Positions 16,835-24,132 of a stretch of 64,000 bases of DNA are shown here, one piece after another. Under the pieces are notes generated by a model. The model did not search any database, was not told the DNA's origin, and worked only from the letters and a program-made list of their open reading frames with translations. Position 1 is the stretch's first letter; every line of letters starts with the position of its first letter. The DNA comes from RFXV01 sp038150465. Its GTDB lineage: Bacteria; Bacteroidota; Bacteroidia; Flavobacteriales; Schleiferiaceae. Location: assembly GCA_038150465.1 (NCBI GenBank), contig JAYOTP010000005.1, positions 36,480 through 100,479 on the forward strand, written 5' to 3'. The position numbers and the translations under genes were made by a program.

Positions 16835-17521
16835 TCAGAGCGTCTTCTGCACTGTTTCTTCCAGCGTTCCATTCGTACAGCGCAATGTCCTTCCCGGAAA
16901 TTTGAGGATGAGCGCATAGTCATGTGTGGCCATGAGAATGCAGCGGTCTTTTTTGCAGACTTCTTTCAGCAGGAAAATGATCTCCTCTGAGGTGGAGGGG
17001 TCCAAATTGCCTGTTGGCTCATCTGCCAGGATGACCTCTGGATCGTTCAGAAGCGCTCGGGCGATGGCCACCCGCTGCTGTTCGCCCCCACTGATCTGGT
17101 AGGGCATTTTGTCCTTGTTATCGACCATGCCCACTTTTTCGAGCACTTCAGAGATGCGCTCTTCCATCTTCTTTTTATCCTTCCACCCCGTGGCTTTCAG
17201 CACAAAGCTCAGATTGTCGGCGATGCTGCGATCGGTGAGGAGCTGGAAGTCCTGGAAGACGATGCCGAGCTTTCTCCTTAGGGTGGGGATATCGGCATCC
17301 TTGAGCGCTCCGAGATCCTGCTTGGCAATGGATCCGCTGCCGGAGTGAAGCGGCAGGTCGCCGTAGAGGGTTTTGAGCAAGCTGGACTTGCCACTTCCTG
17401 TGGCTCCGATCAGGTAAACGAATTCTCCTTTCTCAATGGAAAAGCTGACGTCGCTGAGCACGAGGTGCTCTGCCTGGCGGATGTGCACATCCTGCAGCCG
17501 TACAAGTGGCGTATCACTCAT
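16835..17521 (-). CDS. ftsE: FtsE-like ABC transporter ATP-binding protein
   Basis: The 228-residue ATPase has Walker A GATGSGKSSLLK, a Q-loop at VFQDFQLL, signature SGGEQQRVAIARAL, Walker B VILADEPTGNLD and H-loop MATHDY. The short length and this exact arrangement fit FtsE, which with the membrane partner FtsX couples ATP hydrolysis to septal peptidoglycan hydrolysis. FtsX is not next to it, so LolD- or MacB-type ATPases remain possible. It ends the serC-serA-HAD run, 23 bases after the HAD gene, and converges on the lipoprotein gene with an 11-base gap. Confidence 0.85.
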   Translation of the reverse strand: MSDTPLVRLQDVHIRQAEHLVLSDVSFSIEKGEFVYLIGATGSGKSSLLKTLYGDLPLHSGSGSIAKQDLGALKDADIPTLRRKLGIVFQDFQLLTDRSIADNLSFVLKATGWKDKKKMEERISEVLEKVGMVDNKDKMPYQISGGEQQRVAIARALLNDPEVILADEPTGNLDPSTSEEIIFLLKEVCKKDRCILMATHDYALILKFPGRTLRCTNGTLEETVQKTL

Positions 17522-17544
17522 GGGCTAAATGTACTGCGCAGCGC

Positions 17545-17964
17545 TTATTCGCTCTTGAAGACTTCGATCTCTCGCTGAGCAGTGGTCAATTCTGTGAATT
17601 TTCCGAGGTAGCGCGTGGCCCGGACCACATGGTTGTCTATCCAGTGGTAATTGCCGCCCCGCGGTTTGCCCATGAGCATTCCATGGTACTTGAAGCCATG
17701 CTCCTGCAGCCATGCTTCGGTAACGGCACGGTGCTCTTCTGTACGTGAGGTGAAGAAGTAGATGATATGGCCTTCATCGTACCAGCCATTCAGCGTACGC
17801 AGTGCGTCGGGAAAGGGAGCGCAAGTCTTCATTCGCTCGGGTTCCTCGTTCGGTACATCTTCGGTGATCGTTCCGTCGATATCGATCAAAAAATTCTTGA
17901 TGTGCTCGGGGAGCACTGGGCTGGCGTTGAGCCCCTGGTCGTCTTTTGCACCCTGCAGGTCCAT
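17545..17964 (-). CDS. Small HAD-superfamily phosphatase
   Basis: The 139-residue protein contains the HAD motif I FLIDIDGTITEDV (nucleophile Asp about residue 28, acid/base Asp two later), motif II FTSRTEE and the later motif IDNHVV. There is no room for a cap domain. Relatives in Bacteroidota are often labelled phosphoheptose isomerase, a label the motifs do not support. It lies 22 bases downstream of serA. A phosphoserine phosphatase role, which would complete the serine pathway here, is tempting but only inferred from position. The first 20 residues are poorly constrained. Confidence 0.8.
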   Translation of the reverse strand: MDLQGAKDDQGLNASPVLPEHIKNFLIDIDGTITEDVPNEEPERMKTCAPFPDALRTLNGWYDEGHIIYFFTSRTEEHRAVTEAWLQEHGFKYHGMLMGKPRGGNYHWIDNHVVRATRYLGKFTELTTAQREIEVFKSE

Positions 17965-17986
17965 AGGTATTCTGTCATTATTGGAT

Positions 17987-18940
17987 TCATCCCAGTGAAC
18001 TGATTATTTGAGCGGCCAGTTCTTCACCGATCCGTTCCTGTGCCTCCAAGGTGGCGGCACCGATATGCGGGCTCAGGCTGATCTGGGGGTGCATCAGCAA
18101 TTTGACTTCAGGGTCTGGTTCATTTTCAAATACGTCCAAGGCGGCATGGGCCAATTGGCCACTGTCCAGGGCAGCAAGCAGGGCTTTTTCATCTACCACA
18201 CCTCCTCTGGCTGCATTGATCAGGCAGCTGCCTTGTTTCATCAGGGTGAGTTCGCGTTCCCCGATCAGTGCTTCTCCACCGCCTCCGGGTACGTGGATGG
18301 TCACAAAATCAGCGGAACTGAGCACTTCCTCCAATGAGGTGGTGGCCACGGGGATGGATACATGGGCCCCGTTGGGAAAAGACAGTTCGATGGGCAGCTC
18401 AAAGGAGTTGGCATCTGCAGCTACTACCTTCATTCCCAAGCCAAATGCCCTTTTTGCAACCGCTTGTCCAATGCGCCCGAATCCGATGATGCCCAATGTC
18501 TTGCCTTGCAATTCTCTTCCCTTGCTGTAGGCTTTCTTCAGTTCCTTGAACCGGCTGTCTCCCTCCAGGGGCATTTCACGGTTGCTTGTGTAGAGAAAGC
18601 GGAGCATGCCGAACAAATGACTGAAGACAAGTTCAGCCACTGAATCAGAGGAGGCAGCGGGTGTATTGATCACCTCCACTCCCTTGCTTTTCGCATATTC
18701 CACATCGATGTTGTCCATGCCTACGCCGCCCCGACCGATCATCTTCAGATCCGGGCAGGCGTCGATCAGATCCTTTCTCGCTTTGGTGGCGCTGCGGACA
18801 AGAAGTACGCTGATGCCCTCTGTGTTGATATAATCGATCAGCTGTTCCTGAGCCACCTTGGTTGTCTGCACCTCAAAACCGGCTGCTTCGAGGGGCGCTA
18901 TTCCGGACGGACTGATTCCGTCGTTGGCAAGAATCTTCAT
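17987..18940 (-). CDS. serA: D-3-phosphoglycerate dehydrogenase
   Basis: The 317-residue 2-hydroxyacid dehydrogenase has a substrate-domain start (MKILANDGISP), the NAD-binding motif GKTLGIIGFGRIGQAVAKRA near residue 145, catalytic Arg in NAARGGVVDEKAL, Glu in DVFENEPDP, and His in SPHIGAATLEAQ. It makes 3-phosphohydroxypyruvate. It is the short form, without the C-terminal ACT domain, so serine feedback through ACT is absent. It starts 3 bases after the serC stop, matching the next step of serine synthesis. Confidence 0.93.
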   Translation of the reverse strand: MKILANDGISPSGIAPLEAAGFEVQTTKVAQEQLIDYINTEGISVLLVRSATKARKDLIDACPDLKMIGRGGVGMDNIDVEYAKSKGVEVINTPAASSDSVAELVFSHLFGMLRFLYTSNREMPLEGDSRFKELKKAYSKGRELQGKTLGIIGFGRIGQAVAKRAFGLGMKVVAADANSFELPIELSFPNGAHVSIPVATTSLEEVLSSADFVTIHVPGGGGEALIGERELTLMKQGSCLINAARGGVVDEKALLAALDSGQLAHAALDVFENEPDPEVKLLMHPQISLSPHIGAATLEAQERIGEELAAQIISSLG

Positions 18941-18943
18941 GAA

Positions 18944-20017
18944 TTATCCCTTTGTTCGTTCGAGTTCCTTCATCACATCCACCAGGGTCTGCACACTTTC
19001 CGGCGGAAGTGCATTGTACATGCTGGCCCGATAGCCGCCAACGGAACGGTGTCCATTGATCCCGCTGATCCCTGCAGCCTTCCACATTTCATCGAAGCGC
19101 CCTTTGAGCGCGTCGTCCTTCAGTAAGAAGCAGGCGTTCATCGTGGACCGGTCTTCGCGATCGGCCGTTCCTTCAAAAAGCGGATTCCGGTCGATCTCCC
19201 CGTACATGATCTCAGCTTTTTTGGCATTCCGCTCGGATACCCATTGGATGCCGCCCCGGTCCTTGAGCCACTGAAGCGTCAGCATGCTGACGTATACAGC
19301 AAACACTGGGGGCGTGTGGAACATCGATTCTTTCTCGATGTGGGTGCGGTAGTCGAGCATGGTGGGAATGTCCCGGCCAGTATGCCCAAGGAGCTCATCC
19401 TTTACGATGACCACCGTGGCTCCGGCAGGTCCCATGTTCTTCTGGGCGCCTGCGTAGATGAGTCCAAACTTTTCTACGTCCACTTTTCGACTGAAAATGT
19501 CAGAGGACATATCGCAGACCACGGGCACAGGACTCGAAGGAAATTCCTTGATCTGTGTACCAAATATGGTGTTGTTGCTGGTGCAGTGGTAGTAGTCGGC
19601 TGTTTCGGGAATGGACAGATCCTTGGGGATGTAGCAGAAGTTCCTGTCGGAAGAATCTGAGATGGCTGTGGCCGCCCCGAGTTTTTGCGCTTCCTTCAGC
19701 GCTTTCTTTGCCCAGGTTCCCGTTACAGAGTAGGCAGCGCTTCCGCCCTCGGCTTTCATCAGGTTGTGGGGAACCATGGTGAACTCCAGGCTTGCTCCGC
19801 CCTGAAGGAAGAGCACGCTGTATCCTTCGGGTACTTCGAGCAGCTCTTTGACCAGTTCGATCGCACGGTCCATGACGCCGATGAAACTCTTGCTTCTGTG
19901 GGAGATCTCGATCAGTGAGAGGTCCAGTCCGTCGAACTCTTGAACGGCCTGACTGGCCTGTTGCAAAACCTCTTTGGGCAGGATGCATGGGCCAGCTGAA
20001 AAGTTGTGGACTGTCAT
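18944..20017 (-). CDS. serC: Phosphoserine aminotransferase
   Basis: The start at 20017 (MTVHNFSAGPCILP) is the family's standard beginning; the frame upstream to 20224 covers the promoter and another gene. Of 357 residues, the PLP site lies in LIYAGAQKNMGPAG, with the Schiff-base lysine near residue 195, and the C-terminus has GINGHRSVGGYRASMYNA. It converts 3-phosphohydroxypyruvate to phosphoserine with glutamate. It leads the serC-serA-HAD-ftsE unit behind its own -7 box. Confidence 0.96.
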   Translation of the reverse strand: MTVHNFSAGPCILPKEVLQQASQAVQEFDGLDLSLIEISHRSKSFIGVMDRAIELVKELLEVPEGYSVLFLQGGASLEFTMVPHNLMKAEGGSAAYSVTGTWAKKALKEAQKLGAATAISDSSDRNFCYIPKDLSIPETADYYHCTSNNTIFGTQIKEFPSSPVPVVCDMSSDIFSRKVDVEKFGLIYAGAQKNMGPAGATVVIVKDELLGHTGRDIPTMLDYRTHIEKESMFHTPPVFAVYVSMLTLQWLKDRGGIQWVSERNAKKAEIMYGEIDRNPLFEGTADREDRSTMNACFLLKDDALKGRFDEMWKAAGISGINGHRSVGGYRASMYNALPPESVQTLVDVMKELERTKG

Positions 20018-20034
20018 GGCTTCTGTATTTGGAG

Positions 20035-20042
20035 CAAAAATA
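20035..20042 (-). promoter_or_regulatory. Bacteroidota -7 box for serC-serA
   Basis: TATTTTTG on the minus strand matches TAnnTTTG and ends 17 bases before the serC ATG. It lies in the 58-base gap after the upstream secreted-protein gene. Confidence 0.65.
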
Positions 20043-20075
20043 CTCAATTGGTGAACCGTATGCCGGCCTTTCAGT

Positions 20076-20984
20076 TCACTTTCTTTGCTCTCCAGGGGCG
20101 AGATCGGTACCTCTGTCGGGCGGGGCGATCCGGGCAGGAATGTCCGAAGGGGCCTCGATCTGCTCCTCCAGTTTCCAATGTCCTTTGTTCCAGTACAATG
20201 CATCGTAGGTGAAGTCCGGGCCATAGAAGGAATACATCCTCTTCATGGAGGCGTCTTGTGGCGCCAGGTGGTCCATGATGATCCGTCCTTCCGACCAGCG
20301 AAGAGAGGCGGAAAGTTTGGCCGAGTATTCGAGCAGCAAACGGTAGGGCTTGCGGGGCATTACCCGTCCCTGAAAGTCATCGATGCGGAAGATATCCGCA
20401 CCAAAGATGATCCCTCCGGCCTGCTGTGGATCCAGGACGATCACATCGATCCACTTTCGACGGGTCCTGAGGTCGTGTTGGTCGTAGCCGAGGAGCATGT
20501 AGTGTGTTTCTTTCTTGTGCCGAACCTTCTCGATATGGTAATACACAGCTCCCTGCCATTGGCCGGGACGCAGCGGTCGGTACAAAGGCGGTACGGAATG
20601 ATTTCCGGTATCGGAAAGCAGGATCACGCGGTTCGCTTCCTCGCCGGGCAGGACAACAAGGCCCTGGTGATGGAATCGTCCGCCTTTCCTGGGCAGTTGC
20701 CAGGTCCAGAGCACGAATCGATCGTCGGGTGCACGCAGCCTTGAAATGCTCTTGAACGAGTCGAAGTCTTGCTGATAGGATGATGGATGGGAAAGTGTGT
20801 CGATGAGGAAGTCCAGGAGCAGGGCATTGGCCTGCAGCCTCAGAGAGTCATAGGGCGCACTGAGCACACTCTGAGCCACCGAGTCGATGTCGAGCGATCG
20901 CCCTTCCGAACCCAGGTGCTGACCAAAGGCCAACGGACCCAGCAACAAAACGCCAATGAGTGATCGAAAGGAGGTAGGCTTCAT
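20076..20984 (-). CDS. Secreted protein of unknown function
   Basis: The 302-residue protein starts at 20984 with a signal peptide (MKPTSFRSLIGVLLLGPLAFGQ). The longer frame to 21212 overlaps the ferredoxin gene on the same strand and is discarded. Distinctive stretches are LWTWQLPRKGGRFHHQGLV, GYDQHDLRTRRKWIDVI, FGADIFRIDD and a C-terminal MYSFYGPDFTYDALYW. No catalytic motif is recognised. It probably resides in the periplasm or outer membrane. It starts 34 bases after the ferredoxin stop, so both probably come from the ferredoxin promoter. Confidence 0.78.
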   Translation of the reverse strand: MKPTSFRSLIGVLLLGPLAFGQHLGSEGRSLDIDSVAQSVLSAPYDSLRLQANALLLDFLIDTLSHPSSYQQDFDSFKSISRLRAPDDRFVLWTWQLPRKGGRFHHQGLVVLPGEEANRVILLSDTGNHSVPPLYRPLRPGQWQGAVYYHIEKVRHKKETHYMLLGYDQHDLRTRRKWIDVIVLDPQQAGGIIFGADIFRIDDFQGRVMPRKPYRLLLEYSAKLSASLRWSEGRIIMDHLAPQDASMKRMYSFYGPDFTYDALYWNKGHWKLEEQIEAPSDIPARIAPPDRGTDLAPGEQRK

Positions 20985-21018
20985 GAACACGAAAACGAAG
21001 GCAAAAAAGCCATGGTAT

Positions 21019-21366
21019 TCAGAGGTGCAGAAAGTCTTTTTTTCCCAGCAGCTGCTCTTCGGTCTCCACATGATCCTCGTCGGGTACACAGCAGTCCACC
21101 GGGCAAACGGCGGCACATTGGGGCTCTTCGTGGAATCCCTTGCACTCTGTGCACTTGTCGGTGACGATATAGTAGACATCGTAGTCCACGGGTTCCTGCG
21201 CTTCGCCTGCATCGACCTTGCCTCCGCTTGGCGGCACGATGGAGCCGCTCAGCGAGGTGCCGTCCGAGAACCGCCATTCCTGAGCACCCTCATAGATCGC
21301 ATTGTTCGGGCACTCGGGTTCACAGGCCCCGCAATTGATGCATTCATCCGTGATCTTTATCGCCAT
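21019..21366 (-). CDS. 4Fe-4S dicluster ferredoxin
   Basis: This 115-residue protein begins MAIKITDECINCG. Two cluster motifs are visible: CINCGACEPECP (C-x2-C-x2-C-x3-C) at the N-terminus, and CTECKGFHEEPQCAAVCP with the 8-residue insertion typical of Alvin-type and Bacteroidota dicluster ferredoxins. It carries electrons in the cytoplasm. It is divergent from the acyl-CoA reductase. The frame extends 7 residues upstream, but the -7 box at 21385-21392 overlaps that start, so 21366 is used. Confidence 0.94.
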   Translation of the reverse strand: MAIKITDECINCGACEPECPNNAIYEGAQEWRFSDGTSLSGSIVPPSGGKVDAGEAQEPVDYDVYYIVTDKCTECKGFHEEPQCAAVCPVDCCVPDEDHVETEEQLLGKKDFLHL

Positions 21367-21384
21367 GCTTCTTGCTTTCTTTGT

Positions 21385-21392
21385 CAAAAATA
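21385..21392 (-). promoter_or_regulatory. Bacteroidota -7 box for the ferredoxin gene
   Basis: TATTTTTG on the minus strand matches TAnnTTTG, 18 bases before the ATG at 21366. The divergent acyl-CoA reductase ATG (21400) is only 8 bases beyond it. Confidence 0.65.
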
Positions 21393-21399
21393 GAAGAAC

Positions 21400-22443
21400 A
21401 TGTCCGAGTTGAGCATCGGAAAACGTATTGAGGCCTTTTCAGAGTTGGCGGATCGACTCAGGGCACTGCGTTTGAGCGAGGCGGAAGCCGCTGCCGATCC
21501 CGTACGCCGTGTGATCGCTGACCAGGTGAACAACAATCCCTGGTTCACTGAGCAGCAGGTCGATCGCGCGCTTCAGGAATGGATCGACCTTTTGTCTTCG
21601 GAAAAACTGAGCGGGTGGACCCAGGAGCTTGAAGAAGAATGCGGAGGAAAGACCGTTGCACTGATCCCAGCCGGCAACATTCCTTTGGTGGGTTTTCATG
21701 ACGTGTTGAGTGTTCTGATCTCCGGTCACTCCCTCTTGCTTCGGCCGTCTTCTGAAGATCCGGACCTGATCCCAATGCTCCTGTTGATGCTGGAACAGAT
21801 CGAGCCTGTTTTTCACGAACGGATCCGCATTGCCGATGGAAAACTGTCGGCCTTTGATGCGGTGATCGCGACGGGCAGCAACAATTCCGCCCGGTACTTT
21901 GAGCACTACTTTGGAAAATATCCGCACATCATCCGCAAGAACCGGACTTCGGTGGCCGTATTGACCGGTGAAGAGACCCCGGAGGAGATCGATGGTCTGG
22001 CCGATGATGTGATGGCCTACTTCGGTTTGGGTTGCCGCTCGGTGACCAAAGTCTATTTGCCCGAAGGATTCGACATCGACCGGATCTTTGGTTCGCTCTA
22101 CCGATACCGTGACTATCTGAATTGCAAGCCCTTTGCGGACAACTATGACTACCATCGCTCGCTGTGGATGATGAACCAGATCCCGTTCCACGAAAACGGC
22201 TTCATGCTGCTCCGCGAAGAGGGTTCCCTGCACTCTCCTGTGGCGGCCTTGAACTACAGCTTCTATTCCGACATCGAGCAAGTAAAGGAAGAGCTCGCTG
22301 CCCAGCAGGAAGAACTTCAGATGGTCGTTGGGAATGTGCCGGATCTGTTCCCAAGGCAAGCAGCGCTCGGCGCCGGTCAGCAACCGGCACTGGACGATTA
22401 TGCCGACGGGGTCGACACGCTCTCTTTTCTCAGAAGTCTGTGA
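21400..22443 (+). CDS. LuxC-family acyl-CoA reductase
   Basis: The 347-residue protein matches the LuxC/acyl-CoA reductase family. An aldehyde-dehydrogenase-like nucleotide site lies at GGKTVALIPAGNIPLVGFHD and IATGSNNSARYFEHYF, and the likely catalytic cysteine is in YFGLGCRSVTKVYLP near residue 213. LuxC proteins reduce fatty acyl groups to aldehydes; in bacteria without luciferase the role is open. Its neighbours are the divergent ferredoxin and the serine genes, a grouping I recall from other Bacteroidota. The stop abuts the convergent purQ stop with no gap. Confidence 0.88.
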   Translation: MSELSIGKRIEAFSELADRLRALRLSEAEAAADPVRRVIADQVNNNPWFTEQQVDRALQEWIDLLSSEKLSGWTQELEEECGGKTVALIPAGNIPLVGFHDVLSVLISGHSLLLRPSSEDPDLIPMLLLMLEQIEPVFHERIRIADGKLSAFDAVIATGSNNSARYFEHYFGKYPHIIRKNRTSVAVLTGEETPEEIDGLADDVMAYFGLGCRSVTKVYLPEGFDIDRIFGSLYRYRDYLNCKPFADNYDYHRSLWMMNQIPFHENGFMLLREEGSLHSPVAALNYSFYSDIEQVKEELAAQQEELQMVVGNVPDLFPRQAALGAGQQPALDDYADGVDTLSFLRSL

Positions 22444-23151
22444 TCAACTCAGCGCGGTCTGCTCCTGCATGAAAGTGATCATGCTTTGCAGCAGCGGCGT
22501 TCCGTCCACATTTCCCAAGGCGGGGTCAACGGCGCGCTCCGGATGGGGCATCATGCCCATCACATTGCGTCCTTCGTTGCAGACGCCTGCAATGTTCGCT
22601 ACGGAACCATTCGGATTGGTCTGCTCGTTGGCTTCTCCTTCTTCGTTGGCATAGCGAAAGAGGATCTGTCCATTGTCTTCGAGCCGTTCGATGGTCTCTG
22701 CATCGGCGAAGTATCGGCCCTCGCCATGTGCAATGGGAATGGTGTAGGTCTTTTCGGCCTCCAACTCCGCGGTGATCGGACTGTTGAAGGAAGCCACGAC
22801 AAGTTCGATGTTCTTGCAGATGAAGCGCTGGTTGTCGTTGGCCAGAAGGGCGCCGGGGAGCAAACCACTCTCGCAAAGCACCTGGAATCCATTGCAGACA
22901 CCCAGCACAAAACCGCCTTGCTCAGCGAATCGCAGCACCTCTTCCATGACGGGCGAAAAACGGGCGATGGCTCCGGACCTGAGGTAGTCTCCATAGCTGA
23001 AGCCTCCGGGAAGCACCACGGCATCCACACCTTTCAGGTCACGGTCTTTGTGCCAGATGGCACTCACCTGATGACCAAGGATGCTGCCAAGCGCATCGAT
23101 CATGTCCTGATCACAATTCGAACCGGGGAAGCGGACAACGCCAAAGTGCAT
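22444..23151 (-). CDS. purQ: Phosphoribosylformylglycinamidine synthase glutaminase subunit PurQ
   Basis: This 235-residue class I glutamine amidotransferase begins MHFGVVRFPGSNCDQD. It has the oxyanion segment LPGGFSYGDYLRSGAIAR, nucleophile Cys in VLGVCNGFQVL (about residue 86), and the His/Glu pair in GMMPHPERAVDP. It supplies ammonia to PurL in the fourth step of purine synthesis. The separate subunit implies a small-type PurL elsewhere, although many Bacteroidota use a fused large PurL. A -7 box lies 16 bases before the ATG. Confidence 0.95.
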   Translation of the reverse strand: MHFGVVRFPGSNCDQDMIDALGSILGHQVSAIWHKDRDLKGVDAVVLPGGFSYGDYLRSGAIARFSPVMEEVLRFAEQGGFVLGVCNGFQVLCESGLLPGALLANDNQRFICKNIELVVASFNSPITAELEAEKTYTIPIAHGEGRYFADAETIERLEDNGQILFRYANEEGEANEQTNPNGSVANIAGVCNEGRNVMGMMPHPERAVDPALGNVDGTPLLQSMITFMQEQTALS

Positions 23152-23167
23152 GAATCAGATTTTGCTT

Positions 23168-23175
23168 CAAAATTA
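23168..23175 (-). promoter_or_regulatory. Bacteroidota -7 box for purQ
   Basis: TAATTTTG on the minus strand matches TAnnTTTG, 16 bases before the purQ ATG, in the gap after the dehydratase gene. Confidence 0.6.
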
Positions 23176-23187
23176 GTCGATGTGTAC

Positions 23188-24132
23188 CTAGAAAGGGAGA
23201 GACGACAGATCCGAGTTACCCCCACATAATACACTAAGCAGCTTCCGTCCTTTCCATCTGTCTTTTTCCTTGATGATCGCAGCAAGCGAAACCGCTGCGC
23301 TGGGTTCAACCGCCTGTTTCAAATAGCGGTAGATCCACTTCAAGGCTTCCAGGATCTCTTCCTCGGTCACGGTAACAATTCCTTCTGATTCCTCTTGAAT
23401 GATCGAAAAATTGTGTATGCCCAGAGCCGTCCTCAGTCCGTCGGCCATGGTCTCGGGTGCGGGCTGTTCCTGCCGTACACCGGATTCCAGCGAGCGAAAG
23501 GCATCGTCTGCATTGAGCGGTTCTGCACCGAATACCTTCAGGTCGGGTTGAAGCTGCCTGGCAGCCACAAGAGCTCCTGCCAAAAGGCCTCCTCCACCCA
23601 CGGGAACGAATGCGGCATCCAGACCGCTGATGTCTTCAATGCATTCCTGCATCATGGTGGATTGACCCGTAATGATGCGCGGGTCGTCGTAGGGCGGAAC
23701 GAAGCTGAAACCGTGCGCATCCATCAATTCGCTGCACAACTGCTCACGGGCTGCCTGTCCGGGGGCACAGAAATGCAGCCGGGCGCCATAAGCGTGCATC
23801 GCTTCCACCTTCACCTTCGGCGCGTCTTCAGGAACGACCACATGCACCTTTGTGTCAAGGGCTCTTCCGGCCCATGCCAGTGCCTGTCCGTGGTTGCCGC
23901 TCGAGTGGGTGATCACGCCTTTGCTGCGCTCCTCGGCCGTCATGGATCGCAGGGTATAGCATGCGCCCCGAACCTTGAAAGATCCGGTCTTTTGCAGATG
24001 CTCCGATTTGAAGTGCACTTCGCATCCCAAAGCCTTGTCGATCGTTTGGCTGCGCAGTATCGGGCTGCGGTGGATCTGCCCGTCGAGAAGCTCGGCTGCC
24101 TTTTTCAGGTCAGGGTATTCGTCGGCCTTCAT
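23188..24132 (-). CDS. PLP-dependent serine/threonine dehydratase
   Basis: The 314-residue fold-type II PLP enzyme has the lysine motif GSFKVRGA (about residue 52), the substrate loop THSSGNHGQALAWAG, and the phosphate-cradle glycines VPVGGGGLLAGAL. The C-terminal SVLCGGNSDLS is the cofactor pocket. There is no ACT-like regulatory domain, so it is not the long biosynthetic IlvA. Catabolic threonine or serine dehydratase is most likely; a serine racemase activity is also possible in this subgroup. Its ATG overlaps the nuclease stop by 4 bases. Confidence 0.9.
   Translation of the reverse strand: MKADEYPDLKKAAELLDGQIHRSPILRSQTIDKALGCEVHFKSEHLQKTGSFKVRGACYTLRSMTAEERSKGVITHSSGNHGQALAWAGRALDTKVHVVVPEDAPKVKVEAMHAYGARLHFCAPGQAAREQLCSELMDAHGFSFVPPYDDPRIITGQSTMMQECIEDISGLDAAFVPVGGGGLLAGALVAARQLQPDLKVFGAEPLNADDAFRSLESGVRQEQPAPETMADGLRTALGIHNFSIIQEESEGIVTVTEEEILEALKWIYRYLKQAVEPSAAVSLAAIIKEKDRWKGRKLLSVLCGGNSDLSSLPF

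Noticed and set aside
21439..22383. 314-residue minus-strand frame opposite the acyl-CoA reductase
   Set aside because: Fully antisense to a well-supported gene, no promoter and no recognisable domain.
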